Below, one piece after another: positions 1-7,133 of a stretch of 64,000 nt of DNA. Every line of letters begins with the position of its first letter. Within the stretch, counting starts at the first letter, position 1. The position numbers and the translations under genes are program-made. Origin of the DNA: Flavonifractor sp. An100. Lineage in GTDB: Bacteria; Bacillota; Clostridia; Oscillospirales; Oscillospiraceae. The stretch lies in assembly GCF_002161175.1 (NCBI RefSeq), contig NZ_NFMA01000005.1, positions 1-64,000 of the forward strand. Direction: 5' to 3'. A model generated the notes under the pieces. That model was not told the DNA's origin, ran no database searches, and saw only the letters and a program-made list of their open reading frames with translations.

Positions 1-1
1 C

Positions 2-343
2 ACGGGCTATGTCAAGCAGCTCAACGACCACCTCTGGGAGGGCAGATACTCTCCGGTGTGGCCGGACGGGAAAAAGCACTCCCGGAATGTCTATGGCCGT
101 ACGGAGGAGGAGTGTGAGGAGAAACTGAAAGCGCTGATCCTGGAAATGAATGCGGAGATCGCCGCCCTGCGTTCTGGGGCCAGCACGGAGTACCCCGACG
201 GGGTAAGCCCCAAGAAGAAAGCCATTGCCGCATACCTGCGGGAGAATCCCGGCGTAACAAATAAATCCAAAATCGCAAGGGATTTGAACATGAATCGCAC
301 GACAGTGCAGAAATACTATGACGAGGTTCAGGCGGAGTTTTAA
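2..343 (+). CDS. Integrase-arm-like DNA-binding protein with C-terminal HTH, 5' end outside window
   Basis: The frame is open from the first complete codon of the window and ends at TAA 341-343, so 113 residues of the C-terminal part are visible. The first 45 or so residues (LWEGRYSP, then NVYGRTEEECEEKLKAL) resemble the arm or AP2-like DNA-binding domain at the N terminus of tyrosine integrases from Gram-positive integrative elements. After a short helical segment, the last 40 residues (NKSKIARDLNMNRTTVQKYY) read as a helix-turn-helix. No recombinase catalytic domain follows, so this is not a complete integrase but an orphan DNA-binding protein or the remnant of one. Its position beside the RT cassette and a tRNA gene suggests mobile-element origin. 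Domain assignment is by eye; the function is unknown. Confidence 0.6.
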   Translation, partial: TGYVKQLNDHLWEGRYSPVWPDGKKHSRNVYGRTEEECEEKLKALILEMNAEIAALRSGASTEYPDGVSPKKKAIAAYLRENPGVTNKSKIARDLNMNRTTVQKYYDEVQAEF

Positions 344-416
344 CGGCAGGGCACAGAGTAAGTTTAAAGAAATGTAAATAATTTGTAAAATAGCACTCGT
401 GACTGGTGAGTGCCAG

Positions 417-445
417 TTGACATGATCGAAAAAATGTTCTATAAT
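417..445 (+). promoter_or_regulatory. Perfect consensus sigma-A promoter of the DRT non-coding RNA
   Basis: TTGACA at 417-422, a 17-bp spacer and TATAAT at 440-445 match the sigma-A consensus at every position. Predicted transcription start is near 452, at the base of a stem-loop and 323 nt upstream of the RT start codon. A promoter this strong and this far from the RT gene implies an abundant leader RNA rather than simple expression of the RT. Confidence 0.85.
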
Positions 446-512
446 AAAAATGCCTCACACGAAAGGTGTGGGGGAGGAATATTGTTGTCAACCCTTTCTT
501 CATAATTTCTGT

Positions 513-689
513 CAGGAGACTGCACAGGAGAGCTTGAAGTTGGAGTGACTGACTGGGATCCCACCAGATGGTGGCCGCCGCCAGACACATCCAGAAGGTA
601 GTGACACAAGCTTCCCGCTCAATTATAACATGATTGAGCATTGCAAACTGGGCAGTCGGTTTCCTTAGACACACACCAAACGGGTGAAG
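513..689 (-). other. Stop-free antisense frame of the putative cDNA unit (candidate neo-like repeat, 59 codons)
   Basis: On the minus strand, the frame whose codons align with 513-515 has no stop from 701 down to 21. It therefore stays open through the whole 177-nt unit, and because 177 is divisible by three it would stay open through any number of head-to-tail copies. The unit peptide is hydrophobic in the middle (FWMCLAAATIWW). All three sense frames contain stops, at 535-537, 546-548 and 599-601, and the other two antisense frames are closed. One open frame of 59 codons among six is not rare by chance. I do not recall with certainty which strand encodes neo in characterised DRT2 systems. 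This is a hypothesis, not a gene call. Confidence 0.25.
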
Positions 690-700
690 CAGGAGACTGC
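513..700 (+). repeat. 11-nt direct repeat bounding a 177-nt unit in the DRT ncRNA
   Basis: CAGGAGACTGC occurs exactly at 513-523 and again at 690-700, so the period is 177 nt, or 59 codons. The copies flank the multibranch domain of the predicted RNA. Identical sequence at both ends of a template would let a nascent cDNA end re-anneal and restart, as in the template jumping described for DRT2. The CAGGAG part also occurs at 525-530. Each full repeat contains GACTGC, which can pair with GCAGTC at 652-657. The repeat is seen directly; its role is inferred. Confidence 0.6.
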
Positions 701-774
701 GTCAAACTGTATATCCGCCGACTGAGGGATGCTGCCCCCCGTGTCGGCGGATATTGCAATTGTAAGGAGATTTC

Positions 775-2139
775 ATGACAAAACAGGAATGGTTGACCTC
801 GGAAACTGTGATAGAGAAAAGTCGAAGATCATACGCGCATTTTGATTGTCGAACGGATATTGCCCAGCAGCGGTCCTATATATCCGTCCCCCAAAATATA
901 GAACAGCATGGGTTTTACCCATTCATACATTATCAGCAGAGACAAGTTAAATTTAATAAAGAGACTGGACCAAAAGAGAAAAAACGAGATATTTGCTATG
1001 CGTCGCATATTGATCGCTGCATTTATCAGTATTATAGTTTCTTATTGGGGGAAAAATACAACCAGCGCGTAGTGAAAGATGGGCTATCAAATGTCGCTGT
1101 AGCATATCGGACAGATTTACATAAAAACAATATTCATTTTGCTAAGCGAGTAATCCAGTTTATTCGTAACAACTCGCCCTGCTACATTATGATAGGAGAT
1201 TTCACTGGTTTCTTTGACCACCTGGATCATGGATATTTGAAGCAGCAATGGTGCTCGCTGATGGGGGTGTCTGAACTCCCGAAAGACCACTATAAAGTGT
1301 TTCGAAGTGTGACCCGTTACAGTACATGGGAATTATCAGATTTATTAGCTTTGAACAGCCTAAAAGATAACCGGGCAGGACGTAGAACGCTGAATTCGAT
1401 GTTGCGTGTGCTGACACCAGAAGAATATAAGGCTAATTCTAATAGGAAACATATCAAACCGAATCCAGATGCATTTGGGATACCACAAGGTTCCCCAATC
1501 AGTGGACTACTTGCAAATGTTTACATGTTGGAAATAGACAAGACAGTCAATGATTTGATAACAGAGAAAAATGGCCTATATATGCGGTACAGTGATGACT
1601 TTATTGTTGTGTTGCCAGATACGGAATCAACAACTCGCCAAATTCTCAAGAATGTATCTACCAGCTTCAATAGCATTCCTGGTTTGGCATTGGAACCGAA
1701 TAAGACTCAGTATTTCCGATATGAGGACACGAAGTTAGAGAACTGCGGCTCTTTGTTTGGGGTTCCTTTGGAAGGGCAAAAGAGATTCATTAACTTCCTT
1801 GGGTTTACTTTTGATGGTAAAACTGTATCGATTCGAATGAAAACTCTGGGTAAGTATTATTATCGAATGTACAGTAAGGCAAAGACGATACAGAAAAGTG
1901 GCAATTATTCCCCCAAAGGAAAACACATTAGCAATAAAAATTTATATGCTCTTTATTCAATCAAAGGTGCAAAGGGAAGCTGGATTACTCAAGTGGATGG
2001 AACGCAAAAATGGCATTCAGGAAACTTCCTATCGTATGTTCAACGAGCAACAAAAGAATTTGGATCACATGAATCACTGGAACGAGGTACTAAAAACCAT
2101 ATGGCAAAAATACGAAGGGCACTAGAAGGGAAAAAATAA
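775..2139 (+). CDS. drt2: DRT2-like defence-associated reverse transcriptase
   Basis: A 454-residue stand-alone RT. The catalytic core is complete: motif A near 139-148 (MIGDFTGFFD, Asp142), motif B near 235-248 (GIPQGSPISGLLAN), and YSDD at 272-275. Upstream blocks such as HGFYPFIHY and ICYASHIDRCIYQYYSF match what I remember of the UG2/Drt2 family. There is no maturase X domain, HNH or nitrilase fusion, so a group II intron RT or DRT1 is unlikely. The start is ATG with AAGGAG at 764-769, just after the last ncRNA stem. The gene is visibly AT-richer than its neighbours, consistent with transfer. DRT2 enzymes copy an upstream ncRNA into concatenated cDNA that yields a toxic protein on phage infection; that role is inherited from the family. 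Another UG/DRT class remains possible. Confidence 0.78.
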   Translation: MTKQEWLTSETVIEKSRRSYAHFDCRTDIAQQRSYISVPQNIEQHGFYPFIHYQQRQVKFNKETGPKEKKRDICYASHIDRCIYQYYSFLLGEKYNQRVVKDGLSNVAVAYRTDLHKNNIHFAKRVIQFIRNNSPCYIMIGDFTGFFDHLDHGYLKQQWCSLMGVSELPKDHYKVFRSVTRYSTWELSDLLALNSLKDNRAGRRTLNSMLRVLTPEEYKANSNRKHIKPNPDAFGIPQGSPISGLLANVYMLEIDKTVNDLITEKNGLYMRYSDDFIVVLPDTESTTRQILKNVSTSFNSIPGLALEPNKTQYFRYEDTKLENCGSLFGVPLEGQKRFINFLGFTFDGKTVSIRMKTLGKYYYRMYSKAKTIQKSGNYSPKGKHISNKNLYALYSIKGAKGSWITQVDGTQKWHSGNFLSYVQRATKEFGSHESLERGTKNHMAKIRRALEGKK

Positions 2140-2170
2140 TACTCAGAATCTGCGCCGCTGTAAACAAGAA

Positions 2171-2200
2171 GAAGGGCCCCTTGAAAAAGGGCGGCCCTTC
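2171..2200 (+). other. Hairpin downstream of the reverse transcriptase
   Basis: GAAGGGCC (2171-2178) pairs with GGCCCTTC (2193-2200), with an inner CCTT/AAGG stem and a GAAA loop. It lies 31 nt after the RT stop codon. No T-run follows, so it is not a canonical intrinsic terminator. It may protect the 3' end of the transcript. Confidence 0.4.
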
Positions 2201-2292
2201 AAGTGGTCAAAGCTAAGAACCGTTTGTGGTATTTCTGTGGTCAAAACAAAAACACCTATTTTTGATAACACTTTTCGGAGGAAAAAGTAAAG

Positions 2293-2329
2293 AAAAAGTG
2301 CTGTTTTCGCAAGAAAACAGCACTTTTTT
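2293..2329. terminator. Bidirectional terminator between the RT and tRNA-Pro
   Basis: An 11-bp perfect stem (2298-2308 with 2313-2323, GCAA loop) has A5 on its left and T6 on its right. On the minus strand it ends the tRNA-Pro transcript; on the plus strand it could stop read-through from the RT cassette. Confidence 0.85.
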
Positions 2330-2405
2330 GGTCGGAGTGCCGGGATTCGAACCCGGGGCCTCTTGGACCCGAACCAAGCGCGATACCAAGCTTCGCCACA
2401 CCCCG
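2329..2405 (-). tRNA. tRNA-Pro (CGG), CCA encoded
   Basis: The minus-strand sequence folds as a cloverleaf. The acceptor stem is CGGGGTG/CACTCCG with one G-T pair. The D arm carries AGCTTGGTATCGC, the anticodon loop is TTCGGGT with anticodon CGG, and the T arm contains GGTTCGAATCC. Discriminator A is followed by an encoded CCA at 2331-2329. The 3' end faces the RT/integrase-like segment, the orientation in which islands insert at tRNA genes. Confidence 0.95.
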
Positions 2406-2419
2406 ATGACAGCTTTTAT

Positions 2420-2448
2420 ATTATATTTTTTTCTTCTCATAATGTCAA
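2420..2448 (-). promoter_or_regulatory. Perfect sigma-A promoter of tRNA-Pro
   Basis: On the minus strand TTGACA (2448-2443), a 17-bp spacer and TATAAT (2425-2420) lead into the tRNA 5' end at 2405. Every consensus position matches, as expected for a stable RNA gene. Confidence 0.9.
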
Positions 2449-2514
2449 GTGTAATATCCGTTTTTGTAAAAGAATAGGATTACAGTATGATAATCAATTA
2501 TGGGAGGAGAAACT

Positions 2515-3567
2515 ATGTATCATACAATATCGTCCACTGGACGCAAGAGAAAAAACCTCCGATCCTTCAGCGCTACACCTCCCAAACGTCCATCTAGCCG
2601 TTACCAGCAGGAACGGGTAAGATTGGCGCAGCTATTCATTTGCTTGCTGTTGTTTTTGACCGTGTTGATAGGGAAAGGGGCGTTTCCACAGCAGTTGATG
2701 CAGATGCGGGATCACATCTTAACCATGATCACAGATGATTTCGATTTTCAGGCAGCATTTTCTCGACTGGGAGAGTCGCTTTCCGGAGAAGGAAGTGTAT
2801 TGGGCGAGTTTGGTGAATTTTGTGTGGAGGTATTTGCTCCGGAGTCTGATGAGCAGCAGACAGGCAGCGGGACGACAGCAGTCCCGGAACTAACAAGCTT
2901 GTTGACCTCGGAGAGCCAATTTTTCAGTCAAAATCCAGATTCAGCTGCATTGGCGGAGCACTATTTAAGTCCCAGTGGAAATCAAATGAACCTCTGGCCG
3001 GCAGGAGAGGACGACTCATATCAAGAGCCGGTACCAACACAGGCTCAACAGGTTCAGACGGAAGAACCAGAGGCCGTGGCAGCGGCAGGGACCGTCCTGC
3101 TCAAAGCCGATTACAGCGGCCAGCCCTTGCCTAATAATTATACTATGGACCAGTTATCACTGGGAGATTTGGAGACAGTTACGCCAGTTCTTGGACACAT
3201 CAATTCTGTGTATGGCTATCGAGACCACCCGATCAACGGGAACTACCAGTTCCATGGAGGCGTTGATATAGGGGGACAAATGGGAGAGCCCATTCAGGCC
3301 TTTGCAGCTGGGACAGTAGAGTATGTGGGGCAGGATGACTCCTATGGGCTCTACTTCCAGATTGATCACGGGAATGGAGTCAAATCATTCTATGCCCATT
3401 GCAGTGCGGTTTGTGTGAAAAAGGGTGAGTCTGTTACATTGGGACAAAAGGTAGCAGAAGTGGGAGCCTCTGGTGCGGCTACTGGTCCTCATCTCCATTT
3501 GGAATTGAAGTGGAACCAGATGCACATAAATCCTATTTACTACATTGAGTATTTGACGGATCAATGA
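2515..3567 (+). CDS. spoIVFA: SpoIVFA-like sporulation membrane protein with M23 (LytM) domain
   Basis: 350 residues starting at ATG 2515, behind GGGAGGAG at 2502-2509; an upstream in-frame ATG at 2500 lies inside that ribosome binding site. A basic N terminus is followed by one membrane segment near 38-58, a low-complexity Glu/Gln-rich linker, and a C-terminal LytM domain. The M23 zinc-ligand pattern is intact: HGGVD (His247, Asp251) and HLH (His326, His328). The stop overlaps the start of the M50 protease gene (ATGA). In the Bacillus pair SpoIVFA anchors and restrains the site-2 protease SpoIVFB in the outer forespore membrane. I assign the role from that pairing; a SpoIIQ-like endopeptidase is the alternative. 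Confidence 0.75.
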   Translation: MYHTISSTGRKRKNLRSFSATPPKRPSSRYQQERVRLAQLFICLLLFLTVLIGKGAFPQQLMQMRDHILTMITDDFDFQAAFSRLGESLSGEGSVLGEFGEFCVEVFAPESDEQQTGSGTTAVPELTSLLTSESQFFSQNPDSAALAEHYLSPSGNQMNLWPAGEDDSYQEPVPTQAQQVQTEEPEAVAAAGTVLLKADYSGQPLPNNYTMDQLSLGDLETVTPVLGHINSVYGYRDHPINGNYQFHGGVDIGGQMGEPIQAFAAGTVEYVGQDDSYGLYFQIDHGNGVKSFYAHCSAVCVKKGESVTLGQKVAEVGASGAATGPHLHLELKWNQMHINPIYYIEYLTDQ

Positions 3568-4169
3568 AAGTTGGAAAACTAGAGGCGACCGGGAGCTTTT
3601 TTTTGGTCTGGGCCTGGCTCAACTATGTGGATGGCCAGGGAATTGTTCCCTGGGCAATGCTGGCTTGTGTCCTGCATGAGGTGGGACATTACGGTGCGAT
3701 TCGATTTCTGGGCGGAGACATTCGGCTGATTCGTCTGACAGCGGTAGGAGGAGAGATGGGGCTTGCACGCCCATTAGGTTACTGCCAGGAAGGAATAGCA
3801 GCTTTAGCCGGGCCAGGTGTTAATCTTTTGTTGGCGGCATTCTTGAGTCAGCTGGGATGGGGGTATACATTTGCTGGCATCAATCTTATGCTGGGATGCT
3901 TTAATCTGATGCCGATTTCCCGCCTGGATGGTGGGCGGGCACTTTTTTGTACGTTGGCACTGTTGCTGGGGCCGAGCTGGGCTGAACTGATTTTGAAGTG
4001 GCTGTCGGCGGCCGCTACCGCACTTATTTTGGTACTTGGAATGCTGGTAATCGGGCTGGGAGGAAACCTAACTCTTCTTTTGGTAGCTGTTTGGTTGGTG
4101 GCAGTTTTTTTCAGTGGGAAAAAGAAGGGAAATAGGGCTTGCCATATGAGCTGGAAACGGTTAAAATAG
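3564..4169 (+). CDS. spoIVFB: SpoIVFB-like M50 site-2 intramembrane protease
   Basis: 201 residues, nearly all hydrophobic helices. The zinc site is HEVGH (His38, Glu39, His42), and the distal ligand motif is RLDGGRAL (Asp122), the standard M50 arrangement. It overlaps the upstream M23 gene by 4 nt, the same order as Bacillus spoIVFA-spoIVFB. The family cleaves pro-sigma-K in the mother cell. At about 200 residues it is shorter than the Bacillus enzyme and appears to lack the C-terminal CBS domain, which is common in clostridial members. Confidence 0.82.
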   Translation: MKVGKLEATGSFFLVWAWLNYVDGQGIVPWAMLACVLHEVGHYGAIRFLGGDIRLIRLTAVGGEMGLARPLGYCQEGIAALAGPGVNLLLAAFLSQLGWGYTFAGINLMLGCFNLMPISRLDGGRALFCTLALLLGPSWAELILKWLSAAATALILVLGMLVIGLGGNLTLLLVAVWLVAVFFSGKKKGNRACHMSWKRLK

Positions 4170-4205
4170 TTGACACGCGCCAGGCGCTTAGACTGGAGGG
4201 TCAAC

Positions 4206-6044
4206 ATGAACCGCATTTTGGAGCATATCCTGCCAAATGTACAAAAACCTGCCCGGTATACCGGCGGAGAATATAATGCTGTGGTCAAGGATAGGCAATC
4301 TGTGACCACCCGCTTTGCTCTGTGCTTTCCGGACACCTATGAAATTGGTATGTCCAATTTGGGCTGCCGTATTTTATACGGGGTGATGAATCAGGAGAAA
4401 CATATCTGGTGTGAGCGTTGTTACGCGCCCTGGGGAGACATGGAGGAAGAGATGCGCCGAGAAGGGCTGCTTCTCTATGGGCTGGAGAGCGGGGATCCAA
4501 TCTGTGATTTTGACATCATTGGGTTTTCCCTTGGGTATGAGATGGCCTACTCCAATGTGTTAAATATGCTGGATTTGGCAGGACTCCCGCTGCGCAGTAG
4601 TGAGCGCACCGATTTAACGCCCCTGGTGATAGCGGGAGGGACCTGCTGTTACAATCCGGAACCTCTGGCTCCTTTTGTGGACTTCTTTGTTCTGGGAGAG
4701 GGAGAGGAAGTCACGCTGGAGTACATCAAGCTGTATGAAGTGGCCCGGGACGATGGCTGGAGCAAGGAAGAGTTCCTTCAGGAAGTTGCCCAGATTCCTG
4801 GGATTTATGTGCCGTCACTCTACGACGTTTCCTATTGGGAAGATGGACGGGTAAAGGCCATTACGCCGAAAGATGGGGCACCCGCTACCGTGACCAAGCG
4901 CATCATTCAAAATATGGACCAGGCCTATTTCCCGGTGAAGACCATTATTCCTTCCACTGAGATCGTCCATGACCGGGTTATGCTGGAGCTGTTTCGGGGC
5001 TGTATTCGAGGGTGCCGGTTCTGCCAGGCGGGTTATGCATACCGGCCGGTGCGGTCCCGGAATCCGAAGTTGTTGGCGGAATATGGAAAGGCTGCCTGTG
5101 AGGATTCTGGTTATCAGGAGATGACGCTGTCCAGCTTGTCTTCCACAGACTATCCCTGCCTGATGGAGCTGTGTGACGATTTGCTGGAGTATTGTGCGCC
5201 CCGAGATATTGGTTTGTCTCTGCCCTCTCTCCGGGCGGATACCTTCTCCATGAACTTAATGGAGCGGTTGCAGCGGGTGCGGAAGGGCGGCTTGACCTTT
5301 GCACCAGAGGCCGGTACACAGCGCCTGCGGGATGCAATCAATAAAAATCTCCGGGAAGAGGACCTGATGCAGTCGGTCCGTACTGCCTTTTCCGGGGGCT
5401 GGAGCGGAGTGAAGCTCTATTTCATGCTGGGACTCCCCACAGAAACCGATGAGGACGTGCTGGGCATTGCGGACTTGGCTCGGAAGGTCTATTTTGCTTG
5501 GAGGGAGTGCACGCCCAATAAGGCCAGGGGAGTGAGAATTACGGTGTCCACCTCTTGGTTTGTCCCCAAGCCCCATACGGCTTTTCAGTGGGATGCGCAG
5601 ATCCCAGTGGAGGAGTACCAGAGACGGGTCAATCTTTTGCGGGACGCCTTAAAGCGGGACAAGTCTATCACCTATAATTGGCACGACCCCCAGACTAGCT
5701 ATTTGGAGGCTATTTTCTCCCGGGGAGACCGCCGCTTGGCCGATGTACTGGAGTGGGCCTGGCAGCACGGGGCGAAGATGGATTCCTGGAGTGAATATTT
5801 TGACTACCAGCGCTGGATGGACGCCTTGGACGCCTGTGGGCTGGACGGAGATTTTTATGCTCACCGGGTGCGGGAAAAGGATGAGGTATTCCCGTGGTCG
5901 GTGCCCAGCGTGGGCGTGAGCCGGGACTTTTTGTGGCGGGAGCGGGAGCTGTGTTACCAATCCCAGACGACCCCCGACTGTCGGACCCGCTGTTCCGCCT
6001 GTGGAGCCAATCAACTGCTGACGGGAGGTGGCCGCTGTGGCTGA
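4206..6044 (+). CDS. TIGR03960-type radical SAM protein (B12-binding family)
   Basis: 612 residues from ATG 4206, chosen because GGAGGG precedes it; an earlier TTG at 4170 has no ribosome binding site. The radical-SAM cluster motif CIRGCRFC gives Cys266, Cys270 and Cys273. The N-terminal half contains the Rossmann-like region with FPDTYEIGMSNLG, typical of the TIGR03960 family named for B12 binding. A C-terminal Cys-rich tail (CRTRCSACG) may bind metal. It overlaps the next gene by 8 nt, and that TIGR03936 partner is nearly always adjacent or fused in Firmicutes. The substrate is unknown; a role in RNA or cofactor modification is only a guess. Confidence 0.85.
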   Translation: MNRILEHILPNVQKPARYTGGEYNAVVKDRQSVTTRFALCFPDTYEIGMSNLGCRILYGVMNQEKHIWCERCYAPWGDMEEEMRREGLLLYGLESGDPICDFDIIGFSLGYEMAYSNVLNMLDLAGLPLRSSERTDLTPLVIAGGTCCYNPEPLAPFVDFFVLGEGEEVTLEYIKLYEVARDDGWSKEEFLQEVAQIPGIYVPSLYDVSYWEDGRVKAITPKDGAPATVTKRIIQNMDQAYFPVKTIIPSTEIVHDRVMLELFRGCIRGCRFCQAGYAYRPVRSRNPKLLAEYGKAACEDSGYQEMTLSSLSSTDYPCLMELCDDLLEYCAPRDIGLSLPSLRADTFSMNLMERLQRVRKGGLTFAPEAGTQRLRDAINKNLREEDLMQSVRTAFSGGWSGVKLYFMLGLPTETDEDVLGIADLARKVYFAWRECTPNKARGVRITVSTSWFVPKPHTAFQWDAQIPVEEYQRRVNLLRDALKRDKSITYNWHDPQTSYLEAIFSRGDRRLADVLEWAWQHGAKMDSWSEYFDYQRWMDALDACGLDGDFYAHRVREKDEVFPWSVPSVGVSRDFLWRERELCYQSQTTPDCRTRCSACGANQLLTGGGRCG

Positions 6045-6702
6045 TCGCCTGTTGTTTTCCAAAACAGGGCGGGCAAAGTACATTTCCCATTTGGACCTGA
6101 TGCGCACTTTCCAGCGCGCGTTTGCCCGGGCCCATATTCAGATCAAACACACGGAAGGGTTTAATCCCCATCCCTTTGTCTCCATTGCGCTGCCCCTTTC
6201 TGTGGGGTATTCCAGTCAGTGTGAGATTTTGGAGTTTACCTTATTGGGCGGGGCCAGCCCAGAAGAGGTGCCGGAGCGGCTAACAGCCGCGATGCCGGAA
6301 GGGATTGTAGTCCATCAGTGCTATCCGGCCCAAAGAAAGCTGAAAGAACTGGCTTACATCAACTACATTATGAATTTTGAGTATCCGGAGGGAAGACCCC
6401 AGGAGGCGGAGCCGGCGATGCGGGAGCTGCTGTCCCGTGAAAGCCTGGTGGTGCACAAGAAATCCAACAAGTCCAAGCAGGGCTATACCGAGGTGGATTT
6501 GATCTCCTTGATACGGGGCTGGAATTTGGAGTGTCAGAGCGATACCATGACGTTGGACGCCGTCCTGTGTGCTCAAAATCCAGGCCTGAATCCGGAATTG
6601 ATTCGCGCTACGTTTTGTGAGTGTTATCCACAGTTTTCTCCCGATTTTGTTACGTTTCACCGAAGAGATGTGTTAGATCAGGAGGGGCATCCCTTCCGAT
6701 AA
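6037..6702 (+). CDS. TIGR03936 / DUF2344 radical-SAM-linked protein
   Basis: 221 residues. GTG 6037 is preferred because GGGAGG (6023-6028) lies 8 nt upstream; GTG 6028 would overlap that site. The N-terminal block RLLFSKTGRAKYISHLDLMR and the GFNPHP motif are the signature of the DUF2344 family. The gene is translationally coupled to the radical SAM gene before it, so the two products probably act together. The biochemical function of the family is not established. Confidence 0.85.
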   Translation: MADRLLFSKTGRAKYISHLDLMRTFQRAFARAHIQIKHTEGFNPHPFVSIALPLSVGYSSQCEILEFTLLGGASPEEVPERLTAAMPEGIVVHQCYPAQRKLKELAYINYIMNFEYPEGRPQEAEPAMRELLSRESLVVHKKSNKSKQGYTEVDLISLIRGWNLECQSDTMTLDAVLCAQNPGLNPELIRATFCECYPQFSPDFVTFHRRDVLDQEGHPFR

Positions 6703-6746
6703 ACAAAAAGCCATCAACTGCAACAAAGAAAAAGGGGAGTGTTCGT

Positions 6747-7115
6747 ATGGAAAAGCCGACTCAGTACACGTTGACCTGGGAAGTAACCGACGATATGACA
6801 GCCAAGCGGATCGGCAACGCTGGAGCCAAGATTTTGTCCACACCCAATATGCTGGCTCTGATGGAGGCCACCGCGCTGGAGCTGGCCAAGTTCTATCTGG
6901 AGGACGGAATGACCACCGTGGGCGCCGAGGCCCATGTGCGCCATCTGGCTCCCACCCCGGTGGGAATGAAGGTTTCGGCTACTGCGACCTTGCGGTCTAT
7001 TGAGCGCCGGAAGATGTGGTTTGACCTGGAAGTGAACGACGAAAAGGGAAAGTGCGGTGAGGGCTCTCATTTGAGAATCATGGTGCCCAACCGGGACCGC
7101 AGCCAAAATGGGTAA
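6747..7115 (+). CDS. Hotdog-fold thioesterase, FlK-like family
   Basis: 122 residues from ATG 6747, behind AAAGGGGAG; the open frame extends upstream but overlaps the previous gene. Sequence features such as TPNMLALMEATA, GMTTVGAEAHVRHLAPTPVG and GEGSHLR match the fluoroacetyl-CoA-thioesterase-like hotdog group, which hydrolyses acyl-CoA esters or removes misacylated CoA. A paralogue with the same layout is at 39765-40157. The substrate cannot be read from sequence. Confidence 0.75.
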   Translation: MEKPTQYTLTWEVTDDMTAKRIGNAGAKILSTPNMLALMEATALELAKFYLEDGMTTVGAEAHVRHLAPTPVGMKVSATATLRSIERRKMWFDLEVNDEKGKCGEGSHLRIMVPNRDRSQNG

Positions 7116-7133
7116 AGAATCCGGAAGCTGGGC

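Larger units (their letters stand above)
452..755 (+). ncRNA. Predicted structured non-coding RNA partner/template of the DRT reverse transcriptase
   Basis: No plus-strand gene fits between the promoter and the RT, yet the stretch is full of inverted repeats. A 5' hairpin pairs 453-460 with 466-473. A long-range helix pairs 548-555 with 653-660, with one G-U pair, and closes a multibranch domain. That domain holds the hairpins 561-565/570-574 and 617-626/630-639; the latter is 10 bp including one G-T pair. A perfect 12-bp stem, 711-722/743-754, marks the probable 3' end and has no T-run after it. DRT2-type RTs are known to need an upstream ncRNA in this position, part of which is copied into cDNA. 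Both ends are estimates: the 5' end from the promoter, the 3' end from the last stem. Confidence 0.7.

Noticed and set aside
482-505. Tiny leader frame after GGGGAGGA (TTG TTG TCA ... TAA)
   Set aside because: Only seven codons, and the purine run is the 3' strand of the 5' hairpin, so it is more likely RNA structure than a ribosome binding site.
21-674. 217-codon minus-strand frame across the integrase-like gene and the RT leader, as a conventional protein gene
   Set aside because: It starts with GTG without a clear ribosome binding site, runs antisense through a recognisable coding region, and has low-complexity composition. Only its 513-689 part is kept, as a hypothesis tied to the repeat unit.
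711-754. 12-bp stem before the RT as a terminator of the ncRNA
   Set aside because: It is followed by TGCAATTG rather than a T tract, so it is more likely a structural 3' element or processing site.
775-2139. RT as group II intron maturase or retron RT
   Set aside because: No maturase X or endonuclease region, no intron domain V/VI downstream, and no retron msr/msd a1/a2 inverted repeat layout that I can see; the YSDD motif and length fit the DRT/UG group better.
2171-2200. Hairpin after the RT as an intrinsic terminator
   Set aside because: No T-run follows it; the T6 hairpin at 2298-2329 is the better stop.
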